Positions 53,982 to 62,865 of a stretch of DNA of 64,000 nt are shown piece by piece (the stretch's first letter is position 1; the number at the start of each line of letters is the position of its first letter). The DNA is from Clostridiaceae bacterium (GTDB lineage Bacteria > Bacillota > Clostridia > Saccharofermentanales > DTU023). Below the pieces are notes generated by a model, which ran no database searches, was not told where the DNA came from, and saw nothing but the letters and a program-made list of their open reading frames with translations. The position numbers were made by a program, and so were the translations under genes. The DNA lies in NCBI GenBank assembly GCA_012838795.1, contig DUOO01000020.1, positions 1-64,000 of the forward strand. The letters are read 5' to 3'.

Positions 53982-56900
53982 TCAGTTTTCTGACCAATTG
54001 TCAGCCAAAATTTCAAAGTGTTTCGGATAATCCGCTATGGAAATGTTCCTGAACAAATCCGGATTCATCCGATCAATTAAACTTCTGATGCCTATAACTT
54101 TTCCGTCTTTAGAAGCAATTGCATCAATACCGCAATCGCCCGGAAGTTGATTGGACTGATTAAACGCCAGTATATCGACTTTGGTTTGAATTTGTTTCAG
54201 ATCAGCACAGAACAAGGTAATGTTGCGACCGCTGATCGGAGCTGTATAAACGGTTTGACTCTGATCGGTAAGATAACTGTTTTCAATTACTTTTACATCC
54301 TGCATCAAGTGAACATACTGATTGTTTTTGTTTGTTGTGAAAAATAATTCATCTTTGATCTGACCGAAGTATCCGGCATCAATCAAAGCGGACATCCCGG
54401 CTCCGATACCGATCAGTAAACCGCCGCGTTCCCGTAATTCTGACAAGGCCTCTTTAACTTTTTCCTGTTCGAGGACTGCGGTGAAAGCTCCGGAAATGTT
54501 TTTGATTGCAGAAGCCAAATAGTCACCATGAGGAATTGCTAAAATTGAAGTTTCAGCAATTTTCTTAACAAAATTTTGTAAACTGATTTCATATTCTGCT
54601 TTATTCAAAATTCTGATTACAACTTGTTCCGCTTCAAAACCTGCTTTGATCATAGCTCTTGTCAAATCATATTCTCCGGTTGCGCCTTCAAATACCGGAA
54701 TCAAAACTTTTTTCTTGAGATTTTCAATCGGATTAATTGATTTTCTCTTAAAAGCAAATTTGAAAGTAGGATGAGTCTCATGATCTACTGTATCGGAATC
54801 CTGCAAAATATCAGTATAAACTTTAGCTAAATCAGCAATTCTTTGATCAAGCAATTTAGCATAATCGGAATTGGCTGTAGTGATACCGATATCATAAAAC
54901 AGATTTTGATCAAATTCTACTTCAGCAGGAACTTCAATAATCAGGTTGCCCGGAATGAAACTGTCGGCAAAATCAGCAAAGTCATCATCCAGTTCAACAC
55001 CGATTGAATTGCCAAGACCCATATCTTGTAATGTATATGCAAGACCGTATTCGCTGATGGCTGAAGCCGCCAGGACTTTACCGGTACTATATAATTCACC
55101 ATAAGCTGACATGACTTTGGCAAAGGAAGTAAAATCAATTGCTCCTTGTTCATTCAAACCAACTCTGGTCAATAAAATTTTTGAATCTGCTTGTTTAAAT
55201 TCACGCGACACCACTTGATCAATCAAAGCCGTATTGACTGCAAAGCTGACAATTGTCGGCGGAACATCGATGTCCTGATAGCTGCCGCTCATTGAATCTT
55301 TGCCGCCGATCGCGGGAATTTCCAATTGTGACATCACTTCAAATGCTCCCAACAAAGCCAAAAACGGTGTGCCCATGCGCCTGGGATCACCATGAATTGC
55401 CGGGAAAAATTCTTGCATCGAAATACGAATGTCTTTATATTTTCCGGTCAAAGCAATGTTTTTGACAATTGATTGGAGAACTGCATAATAACCTGCATGA
55501 TAAGCCGAAGCTTTGGCAATTTCCGGATAAAAACCGTAAGTCATGACTGAAGCTGTTCGCGTATTTTCGACAGGAAATTTTGTGACAATACCGGCTTGAG
55601 CTGTTAATTGATGCTTGCCGCCATATTCAGCCAATACTTTATCTCTGCCTGAGCTAGAATCAAAGTTAGTTGCCAGGTTCTTGAAAACAGATTTGTTTAA
55701 ACTTAAAATTTGTCGTTCTTCAACAGTTTGAGCTTCAATATCAAAACCAAAATCCTCAAACGATGTATCTAATACAGCATTTTGATATTTCACCGCACCG
55801 TTGGAATCAAGTAATTCACGACTCAAATCCATGATCATCTCATCATGCCAAAACATTCTTAAGCGATTGGTATCGGTCACTTTCGCAACTTCTGCATAGC
55901 GTACATCTTCTTCTTCACAATATTTGATAAATTTAGCCAAATTCTGCGGACTTACTATGACAGCCATCCTCTCTTGTGACTCAGAAAGAGCAATTTCATA
56001 ACCGTTAAGTCCGGGATATTTGGTATAGACTTTATTCAAATTGATATCCAGGCCGTCAGACAATTCACCAATCGCAACCGAAACTCCGCCAGCACCGAAA
56101 TCATTGCATTTCTTGATCAATTTACTTGCTTCCGGTCTTTTGAATAAGCGTATAATTTTTCTTTCAGCAAAAGGATTGCCGCGTTGAACTTCGGCTCCCG
56201 CTTTTTCCAGAGTTTTGACTGTTTGGATTGCTGAAGAACCGATTGCCGCGCCTAATCCGTCACGTCCGGTTGCCGCTCCGAGCAACAGAATAATATCTCC
56301 CGGTTCACCTGATTCACGCAGAACATTCTCTTTTTTTACCGCACCGACCAAAGCGCCAAGTTCCATACGTTTTGCTGCGTAACCGTCATCGTAATACTCA
56401 CGAATCAGACCGACCGGCGAACCGATTTGATTAGCATAATCGGAAAAGCCGTTCATCGCTTTATTACATAGATATCTTTGCGGTAATTTATTTGGCAGGG
56501 TTTCGGCAAAAGGAGTCAGCGGATTTCCGGCACCGACAATTCTGATCCCTTGAATCACTTCACCTCTGCCTGATAACGGGTCACGAATCGCACCGCCGAT
56601 GCATGTATGCGCTCCGCCGTAAGGCTCAATTTCAGTCGGATGATTATGAGTTTCATTTTTGAACAAGTGTAACCAACGTTCTGTTTTGCCGTTTACGTCC
56701 AAATCGATCTCGATTGAACAGGCATTAATTTCATCCGATTCTTCCATGTCGTTCAGAATTCCGCGCTTTTTCAGTTCTTTTGCATTAATTGTCGCTAAAT
56801 CCATTAAGGAAACCGGTTTAGGTTTGCGACCGGCATAAACAAATTCTCTGGTGTTAAGATATTTCAGATAACTCTTTTTGACCAAATCATGATATACGCC

Positions 56901-57575
56901 GTCCGTTATTTCAACATTTTCTATATTAGTTAAAAATGTCGTGTGACGGCAATGATCCGACCAATAAGTATCCAACATTTTAATTTCACAAAATCTCGGA
57001 TCCCGATTTTCCTTGCGGAAAAAGTCTTGGATTACTAGTAAATCATCAACATCCAGACCGACACTACGCTCGGATTTGAAAGCTTCAAGCTCTTCTTGGC
57101 TAAAGTTCAAAAAACCGTCAACAGGAAGATGTTCGGTTTCATCTGAAATTTCATAATCAAAATTAATCTCTGTCGGATTCGTTTCCTTTTCAACTACGGG
57201 ATTGATCAAATATCGCTTAATTAATTCCAAATCAGCCGGATTTTCCAACTCAAATTGATAACCTTTATAGTAACGCAAGTCGTTTGCTTGCCCCAAAACA
57301 CTTTTGACATATTTCAAGGTTAAATCTTCAATCTGATTATATTGGCCGGACTTATCTTTGATAAATATTAAATCCTCCGGCAATCTGTCAATCAGCTCGC
57401 CGTAACGCAAATCAAAAATTGCCGTCATCAAATCCTGACGTTTTGATTGATCGGCAAATTGATAAATGTGATAAATTTTCAGATCATTGATTTTTACTTG
57501 CAAAAAATCCTTAATCTCTGCGAATAATGCATTGGCTTCTTGGTCAAATTCGGGAAATTTCTTAAAGACAATCAT
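53982..57575 (-). CDS. purL: Phosphoribosylformylglycinamidine synthase, single chain, glutaminase domain degenerate
   Basis: PurL converts FGAR to FGAM. The product (1197 aa) is the fused clostridial/streptococcal form. The synthetase part has its landmarks (SDHCRHTTF, ETHNHPTEIEPYGGAHTC, IRDPLSGRGE). The PurQ-like domain at about 955-1197 keeps the fold pattern but not the active site. GICNG with the nucleophile Cys is GIGAG (Gly at 1058, codon GGA at 54404-54402). The GHSER-type His and Glu are Leu and Asp (RSLIDR, 1164-1169). PGTNCEYD is EGATGEYD. The domain should not hydrolyse glutamine, so NH3 must come from elsewhere. It follows purC by 80 bp. Confidence 0.93.
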   Translation of the reverse strand: MIVFKKFPEFDQEANALFAEIKDFLQVKINDLKIYHIYQFADQSKRQDLMTAIFDLRYGELIDRLPEDLIFIKDKSGQYNQIEDLTLKYVKSVLGQANDLRYYKGYQFELENPADLELIKRYLINPVVEKETNPTEINFDYEISDETEHLPVDGFLNFSQEELEAFKSERSVGLDVDDLLVIQDFFRKENRDPRFCEIKMLDTYWSDHCRHTTFLTNIENVEITDGVYHDLVKKSYLKYLNTREFVYAGRKPKPVSLMDLATINAKELKKRGILNDMEESDEINACSIEIDLDVNGKTERWLHLFKNETHNHPTEIEPYGGAHTCIGGAIRDPLSGRGEVIQGIRIVGAGNPLTPFAETLPNKLPQRYLCNKAMNGFSDYANQIGSPVGLIREYYDDGYAAKRMELGALVGAVKKENVLRESGEPGDIILLLGAATGRDGLGAAIGSSAIQTVKTLEKAGAEVQRGNPFAERKIIRLFKRPEASKLIKKCNDFGAGGVSVAIGELSDGLDINLNKVYTKYPGLNGYEIALSESQERMAVIVSPQNLAKFIKYCEEEDVRYAEVAKVTDTNRLRMFWHDEMIMDLSRELLDSNGAVKYQNAVLDTSFEDFGFDIEAQTVEERQILSLNKSVFKNLATNFDSSSGRDKVLAEYGGKHQLTAQAGIVTKFPVENTRTASVMTYGFYPEIAKASAYHAGYYAVLQSIVKNIALTGKYKDIRISMQEFFPAIHGDPRRMGTPFLALLGAFEVMSQLEIPAIGGKDSMSGSYQDIDVPPTIVSFAVNTALIDQVVSREFKQADSKILLTRVGLNEQGAIDFTSFAKVMSAYGELYSTGKVLAASAISEYGLAYTLQDMGLGNSIGVELDDDFADFADSFIPGNLIIEVPAEVEFDQNLFYDIGITTANSDYAKLLDQRIADLAKVYTDILQDSDTVDHETHPTFKFAFKRKSINPIENLKKKVLIPVFEGATGEYDLTRAMIKAGFEAEQVVIRILNKAEYEISLQNFVKKIAETSILAIPHGDYLASAIKNISGAFTAVLEQEKVKEALSELRERGGLLIGIGAGMSALIDAGYFGQIKDELFFTTNKNNQYVHLMQDVKVIENSYLTDQSQTVYTAPISGRNITLFCADLKQIQTKVDILAFNQSNQLPGDCGIDAIASKDGKVIGIRSLIDRMNPDLFRNISIADYPKHFEILADNWSEN

Positions 57576-57655
57576 TTTCTGTTTTCTCTTTCAAAAATTA
57601 ATTTAAATATTTATTTTGTTGCATAATTCTTTTAGTTAATTCATTCATTACTGAC

Positions 57656-58336
57656 TTATTTCAAAATCAAATCAGATAATTCTGCCGGTTCTATTTTTTC
57701 TCCATTGCGATAAACACGCATATTACCTGCAGATATTTCATCAATTAACAGGATTTCTCCGTTAATGTCCTTGCCATACTCAAGTTTAATATCAATCAAT
57801 TGCAAATTACGCTCAGCTAAATAATTTTCAATTAAATCCGTAATTTTTATTGTTTGAGCAATTAAAAAATCGTATTGTTCAGCGGTTAATAATCCGAGAG
57901 CTACTAAGGCTTCTTTGGTAATCAGCGGATCTTGTCTTGCATCATCTTTCAAGGTAATTTCGACATAATTATTCAAAGGCATCATCTCTTCGGCATATAG
58001 TCCATATCTGCGAATGAACGAGCCTGCCGCATATTTACGTTCGATGATCTCCAAACCTTTACCGAAAGGCCGGCATTTTTTAACGTTCATTGTACCTTGC
58101 TCAAGGTCTGAACTCACCATGTGAGTTTTAATTCCTGCATCTTCGAGCATCTGCAAAAACATGTTCGTAACGCTCAGATTTTTCTTGCCCATACCTGCGA
58201 CCGACAAGCCGACTTCATTCGCTCCCGGATCAAAGACACCATCTTTTCCGGTCATATCATCCTTGAAACGCAATTGAACTTCAGTTGGACTTATTTCATA
58301 GACATCCTTCGTCTTGCCTTGATATAGAAGTTTCAT
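57656..58336 (-). CDS. purC: SAICAR synthase
   Basis: PurC joins aspartate to CAIR. The protein (226 aa) starts MKLLYQGKTKDVYE and has RFKDDMTGKDG, the KCRPFGKGLEIIERKYAAGSF segment, IDIKLEYG and LIDEISAGNMR. The ATG at 58336 has AGGAGGC before it; upstream in-frame codons belong to the riboswitch. First gene of the purine operon. Confidence 0.97.
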   Translation of the reverse strand: MKLLYQGKTKDVYEISPTEVQLRFKDDMTGKDGVFDPGANEVGLSVAGMGKKNLSVTNMFLQMLEDAGIKTHMVSSDLEQGTMNVKKCRPFGKGLEIIERKYAAGSFIRRYGLYAEEMMPLNNYVEITLKDDARQDPLITKEALVALGLLTAEQYDFLIAQTIKITDLIENYLAERNLQLIDIKLEYGKDINGEILLIDEISAGNMRVYRNGEKIEPAELSDLILK

Positions 58337-58365
58337 TCTGCCTCCTAAATTAATCCGTAAATTAC

Positions 58366-58412
58366 AAAAAGCCCTGATGAACAGAGTGTGAAACCTGTCC
58401 GTCTGGGCTTTT
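58366..58412 (-). terminator. Riboswitch-controlled terminator before purC
   Basis: On the minus strand AAAAGCCC (58412-58405) pairs with GGGCTTTT (58374-58367) around an inner ACAG/CTGT helix, followed by T residues. Its 5' arm is also part of the aptamer (GGGGTAAAAGCCC) and its loop contains the 3' strand of helix P0, so aptamer and terminator exclude each other. Ligand should turn the operon on. Confidence 0.75.
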
Positions 58413-58506
58413 ACCCCTCTGGTGTAATACATCTTCTGTATCGTACCGCTTGGTCCTGGCTTTAGCGGAAGTGCTTCGTTGCCGGATCCCTAGGCACTCT
58501 TTCACA
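58387..58506 (-). promoter_or_regulatory. ykkC-class riboswitch, probably PRPP-sensing (subtype 2b)
   Basis: Read on the minus strand, the leader has the ykkC core elements in order: GTGCCTAGGGATCCGGC, GCCAGGACCAAGCGG, and ACACCAGAGGGGTAAAAGCCC. A 7-bp outer helix (TGTGAAA at 58506-58500 with TTTCACA at 58393-58387) matches the extra P0 of ykkC subtype 2. Its place before purC points to the PRPP subclass rather than guanidine or ppGpp. PRPP is the substrate of PurF, encoded in the same operon. Confidence 0.8.
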
Positions 58507-58525
58507 ATTATTAATAATTAATATT

Positions 58526-58554
58526 ATAATACTTGTATCTTCATGAAATGTAAA
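58526..58554 (-). promoter_or_regulatory. Promoter of the purine operon
   Basis: TTTACA (58554-58549), a 17-bp spacer and TATTAT (58531-58526) on the minus strand. Transcription would begin near 58519, about 13 bases before the first helix of the riboswitch. Between this promoter and the ABC operon's stop codon at 58738 I see only a weak ACCATTA/TAATGGT hairpin (58655-58681). Confidence 0.65.
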
Positions 58555-58737
58555 AAAACGATATTCTTTTTGTCAAAAATATTCTATAACAAAGCTATTT
58601 CAGATTCTATGTTTTGCAATTATGTCATAATGAAAAACACATTATTATTGAAATACCATTATTGTGATCATCATTAATGGTTTACTAAAATTATATAAAT
58701 AAAGATAATATTGCAATATACTTCTGTTATTCAATTA

Positions 58738-59778
58738 TTAATAATATAATATTGATTTTTCAGGAATCGTTAATTTTACCTTTGTATCGGAATGTATTAT
58801 ATCTCCCTCAGTAAACATCGTGTCTACTTTTATTGTAATATCGGAACAATTGATACTGTAACGTAAAAAGTTGCCATGAGGCATTCTCAATGTAACCGTT
58901 CCGTACAATTCCAATACATTTTCTATAGTATTCTTTTTACTCTGTTCGAATAAAATGTTATCTTCTTCTAATATTTGCAATGTAACCATTTCCGGTCGGA
59001 AAGCAATGCTGTCGCACGATAATTCATAATTGCCTGCTTTCAGCAGTTCATCTTTACTTAAAATGTTATAACTTCCCATAAAAGAGGCAACAAATTCAGT
59101 TTTAGGATTAGTATATAAGTCAGTCGGTGAATCTGCTTGTTCAATTTTACCATTATTCATTAAAAATATCTGATCAGACATTATCATCGCTTCATTTTGA
59201 TCATGTGTAACAAATATGGCTGTTATATCCAAATTTCTTTGAATATTTCTAATCTCTACTTGTAAATTTTGTCTTAATTTCGCATCTATCGCAGAAAGAG
59301 GTTCATCTAATAATAAGACTTTCGGATCTGTCACTAAGGCTCTCGCCAAAGCGGCTCTTTGCTGTTGGCCTCCGGACATTTGTGCAGGGTACTGTTTTGC
59401 TGCTTCCGATAAACCTACAATTTCCAACATATCATCTACTTTTTCCTTAATAATCGCTTTATCCATTTTCTTCATTTTTAAACCGAATGCAACATTTTGA
59501 AATGTTGTTAAGTTGGGGAAAAGACTGTATTGCTGAAACACCATACCCATGCCGCGATTTTTAGGACTAACATCCGTGATATCTTTATCTTCCAAAAATA
59601 TGCTCCCGGAATCGACATCTTCCAGACCTGCAAGACAGCGTAACAATGTACTTTTGCCACAACCGGAAGGTCCTAATAAAGTTACTAATTGGCCTTTTTC
59701 AATCTCCAAACTGATATCTTGCAGAACATGGTTTGAACCAAAACTTTTATTCACCTGTTTAAATTTTATATATGACAT
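58738..59778 (-). CDS. ABC importer ATP-binding protein (PotA/FbpC/PhnT class)
   Basis: The ATPase of the importer encoded here. The 346-aa product has Walker A GPSGCGKST, the Q-loop VFQQYSLFPNLT, signature MSGGQQQR, Walker B VLLLDEPLSAID and the H-loop His (FVTHDQNEA), then a C-terminal TOBE-like regulatory domain of about 110 residues. The ATG at 59778 follows GAGGAA; a start 15 bp upstream is less likely. It is the last gene of the operon. Confidence 0.93.
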   Translation of the reverse strand: MSYIKFKQVNKSFGSNHVLQDISLEIEKGQLVTLLGPSGCGKSTLLRCLAGLEDVDSGSIFLEDKDITDVSPKNRGMGMVFQQYSLFPNLTTFQNVAFGLKMKKMDKAIIKEKVDDMLEIVGLSEAAKQYPAQMSGGQQQRAALARALVTDPKVLLLDEPLSAIDAKLRQNLQVEIRNIQRNLDITAIFVTHDQNEAMIMSDQIFLMNNGKIEQADSPTDLYTNPKTEFVASFMGSYNILSKDELLKAGNYELSCDSIAFRPEMVTLQILEEDNILFEQSKKNTIENVLELYGTVTLRMPHGNFLRYSINCSDITIKVDTMFTEGDIIHSDTKVKLTIPEKSILYY

Positions 59779-59798
59779 AAATTCCTCTTCCATTAAGT

Positions 59799-60617
59799 CT
59801 ATTTAGTATTCTTAACTGTTTTCTTTTTATCACTTAAATTTAATACTATTACTGCAATAATAAAAGTAATCAACATAATGATGACAAAAACAGCACTCGA
59901 TTTCATACTGTCAGTTTTCATAGCTTGATATAAATAAATCTGCATATTGGAAATTTGCGAACCTGCCAAATTTCGAATTAAAACATAATCTCCAAATATT
60001 ATTCCTACTGCCAGTAAAGATGAGGTAATAACCCCGGATAAAATATTGGGGACAATAATTTTAAAGAATCCCTTTATTTTTGAGCAACCAAGCATTTCAG
60101 CCGCTTCCAACAAGGTAGTCATGTGAATCGCTTGCATACCGTTTCTGATTCCTTGATAGATATACGGCAGGATGATGATGCAGTAGGCTCCTGTAAGCAT
60201 AACCAGGCGATTACTCAATATACCGTTTGCTTCCACATATAATCCTAAAATACTGACTGATAAAATTACCCCTTGAATAGTATAAGGAATTACGCAAATC
60301 AGCTGTAAATATTTCTCAAATCGGGGAAAATATACCAGGGTTGCAAAAAGTGCTAATAAAACAACGAAAGAAGTCAAAACTATCGGAACAATACAAATAA
60401 CAATTGTTTCAAAAATACTTTTAATAAATAACTCATCTTGAAATAAATCTATATAAGATTGAAAAGAAAAACCTCTCGGTATTATACCTGTCCAATTCTC
60501 AAAAACAGAATAAATACCGGTTGCAATTAATGGAATTAATAAATAAATAATTGTAATTACAACGAAAAAATAAGACAGTAATGTGATACCACTTCTCTTT
60601 TTATGTTTTGATCTCAT
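59799..60617 (-). CDS. ABC importer permease, second subunit
   Basis: A membrane permease of the PotC/PhnV type (272 aa, about six helices). The EAA loop reads EAAEMLGCSKIKGFFKIIVP, the contact to the ATPase. Its ATG overlaps the stop codon of the first permease as ATGA, so the two are made together. It ends 21 bp before the ATPase gene. Confidence 0.92.
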   Translation of the reverse strand: MRSKHKKRSGITLLSYFFVVITIIYLLIPLIATGIYSVFENWTGIIPRGFSFQSYIDLFQDELFIKSIFETIVICIVPIVLTSFVVLLALFATLVYFPRFEKYLQLICVIPYTIQGVILSVSILGLYVEANGILSNRLVMLTGAYCIIILPYIYQGIRNGMQAIHMTTLLEAAEMLGCSKIKGFFKIIVPNILSGVITSSLLAVGIIFGDYVLIRNLAGSQISNMQIYLYQAMKTDSMKSSAVFVIIMLITFIIAVIVLNLSDKKKTVKNTK

Positions 60618-61462
60618 GCTTTCACCCTGCCTTTTTGGAAATTCTTGGACAATCGATTATTTAACAAGATGACAGCTACCATCATAATCATCATCACAAC
60701 CGATAATGCCCCGCCCAGTCCTTTTCGCATTTGGACATCACCTACGTAAGAGCCTGCAACCTGGATTGGCAATAAAGATAAACCGTTCATCATTAATGCA
60801 TAAGCTGTTGCATAGGCAGCCAATGCGTTACAGTACAATACGCTGAATGTTCCGATCAAAGTTGGAGTAATTATGGGAATTCCTATTTTTGTCCAAAAGC
60901 TCCAAGCTCCGCCGCCTAAAATTAATGATGCTTCTTTCCATTCTTTTTTGATGCCTGCAAAAGCAGGAGCAATTAAAAGCGAAGCTAACGGAACCTGAAA
61001 ATATACATAAATCAATGTCATACCGTTTTTTGTATATAAATCAAAGTTTGTCATCGCCTCAATGCCGAATTCTCTGCCTACTTGAGCCATCAGTCCGGCA
61101 TTACCTAATAAAATCATATATGCGAATGCTAAAGGGACACCTGCAAAATTGGAGACCATATTCAAAATAGTCATATATAATCTGCGAAATCCTTTGCCTA
61201 TATGTTCTGCTGACCAAGTTCCTAAAAAACCGATAAGAATGCCGAAAAACGAAGATATGAGCGAGATAAAAAAGCTGTTCTCTATAGCTTTCTGATATAA
61301 CAATTTCGTAAATACTGTATGATAATTTTCCAAGGTAAATCCTGTGCCTTTGTCCGGTTGAAAACTTTCGATGATAATCGTGAACAAAGGAACAATTTCA
61401 TACATTAAGATTAATGCTAAGAATGGCATTAACGCCAAAATATATATGTTTTTTCTCTTCAT
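60614..61462 (-). CDS. ABC importer permease, first subunit
   Basis: A membrane permease of the PotB/PhnU type (282 aa). About six helices; the EAA-loop region reads KEWKEASLILGGGAWSFWTKIGIP. It follows the binding-protein gene across the terminator at 61475-61510. Confidence 0.92.
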   Translation of the reverse strand: MKRKNIYILALMPFLALILMYEIVPLFTIIIESFQPDKGTGFTLENYHTVFTKLLYQKAIENSFFISLISSFFGILIGFLGTWSAEHIGKGFRRLYMTILNMVSNFAGVPLAFAYMILLGNAGLMAQVGREFGIEAMTNFDLYTKNGMTLIYVYFQVPLASLLIAPAFAGIKKEWKEASLILGGGAWSFWTKIGIPIITPTLIGTFSVLYCNALAAYATAYALMMNGLSLLPIQVAGSYVGDVQMRKGLGGALSVVMMIMMVAVILLNNRLSKNFQKGRVKA

Positions 61463-61474
61463 CAGATTCCTCTA

Positions 61475-61510
61475 AAATAAAAATAAGCAGACATTTTCAT
61501 GTCTGCTTAT
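61475..61510 (-). terminator. Internal terminator between binding-protein and permease genes
   Basis: ATAAGCAGACAT and ATGTCTGCTTAT (61483-61494, 61499-61510) form a perfect 12-bp stem with a 4-nt loop, followed on the minus strand by TTTTTATTTT. It begins 18 bp after the binding-protein stop codon. Partial readthrough would give much more binding protein than permease. Confidence 0.88.
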
Positions 61511-61528
61511 GAAAAATACATTATTACA

Positions 61529-62710
61529 TTATTGAATGATTAACGGTGTAATTTCTTCATTCCAACGTTCTACGGCTGCTTCACAAGCTGCTGTATATGC
61601 TTCTGTATCTTCCATGGGAATCGCATTTGCATATTCTGATTGCTGGAATGTAGCGTCTTGAATTTCTTGTGGTATTTCGACATCTGTTCTTGTAGGAATT
61701 GCACCGGCTGCTGCTAAATTGGCTTGCCCTTCATCACTGAAGAAATATTCTCTTGCTAAAGCGGCAGCATTCGGATGAGGAGCATATTTGTTGATAATTG
61801 AAGCATATCCGCTTAAGATTGCTCCGTCAGTCGGAATTGTATGTTCCATCTTATATTGCTCAATATTGTTTTTATATGCTACAGCATTAAAACTCCAAAT
61901 AACACCAACTGCTACTTCACCTGTTTCAAAATTTTGTTGTGTAATATCAATTGTATTAATTCTTCCTGCTTCGCCCATTTCTGTCCAGAATTCAAATCCC
62001 GGGTCCAAGTTATCTAAAGTTCCGCCAAAAGCGAAATTGGATGCTATGATACCTGCTTGAGCAGTTGCTCCGCTTATATCACCAATTGATACTTTATAAT
62101 CGCCGTTACGAATATCTTCCCATGATTTCGGAACTTCATCAACCAGGTCGGTATTAACTAAAAAAGTCGTTGAACCTGTATAAGCCATCATCCATTTTCC
62201 ATCTTCGCCCTTTGCCCAATCCGGAACATTATCCCAATAACTTGTTTTATAGCCTTGTACCAAATCTTCTTCTATAACTTGAGCACCAAAAGCCTGACCT
62301 ACATCACCAATATCTTTTGTTCCATTTTTTCCTTCTGTTTTGAAAATCTGCAATTCTTCAGAAGAGGACATATCCAAATCCGTATGTGTAATCCCATATT
62401 CATCATTTAAAGCTTGCCAGGCATTGCCCCAATTGGCCCAATTGTCCGGCATTCCTACTGATTGAATGTCTCCTTCTTCTTTCGCAGCAGCTATAATTTC
62501 ATCTAATGTTTTATCATTCAAGTTAACTGCTGCATCTTCTTCAGCCTTATCAGCCTCATCAGCTTTTTCAGTCTTTTCGGCCTTTTCAGTTTTTGAATCA
62601 GATGCGGAATCGGAATCAGAAGTTTCTTCTTTTGCTTTACCACAACCTGCAATTAAAATTGCTAAACTAAGTAATACAATTAATAAACTATTTACTTTCT
62701 TTAATTTCAT
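61529..62710 (-). CDS. ABC importer substrate-binding lipoprotein
   Basis: The extracellular receptor of the importer (393 aa). Signal peptide with lipobox LIAGC (Cys23), a charged Ser/Glu/Lys/Ala linker to about 62, then a type 2 periplasmic-binding fold (KTLDEIIAAAKEEGDI, TSYWDNVPDWAKGEDGKW, AYTGSTTFLVNTDLV). It belongs to the broad group that includes receptors for iron, polyamines, thiamine and aminoethylphosphonate. A neighbouring glycerophosphodiester phosphodiesterase suggests a phosphodiester or phosphonate, but the substrate is open. GGAGGAA precedes the ATG. Confidence 0.88.
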   Translation of the reverse strand: MKLKKVNSLLIVLLSLAILIAGCGKAKEETSDSDSASDSKTEKAEKTEKADEADKAEEDAAVNLNDKTLDEIIAAAKEEGDIQSVGMPDNWANWGNAWQALNDEYGITHTDLDMSSSEELQIFKTEGKNGTKDIGDVGQAFGAQVIEEDLVQGYKTSYWDNVPDWAKGEDGKWMMAYTGSTTFLVNTDLVDEVPKSWEDIRNGDYKVSIGDISGATAQAGIIASNFAFGGTLDNLDPGFEFWTEMGEAGRINTIDITQQNFETGEVAVGVIWSFNAVAYKNNIEQYKMEHTIPTDGAILSGYASIINKYAPHPNAAALAREYFFSDEGQANLAAAGAIPTRTDVEIPQEIQDATFQQSEYANAIPMEDTEAYTAACEAAVERWNEEITPLIIQ

Positions 62711-62724
62711 AAATTATTCCTCCA

Positions 62725-62741
62725 TAACAATATTATTGTTA
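62725..62741. promoter_or_regulatory. 17-bp palindrome before the binding-protein gene
   Basis: TAACAATA-T-TATTGTTA is a perfect palindrome with 8-bp arms and one central base. It touches the ribosome site of the binding-protein gene, a good place for a repressor operator. No second copy was noticed in the window. Confidence 0.45.
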
Positions 62742-62865
62742 ATTTTGTCTTCCATGTTCACACGAACTGAACAGAAATTGATTGTCAAATTGTAAAATCC
62801 ATGTAAAATTTACGTTAATTGCGAATCGGCTCAGATATTTCTATCGTTAAAGAAACATTAAATAA

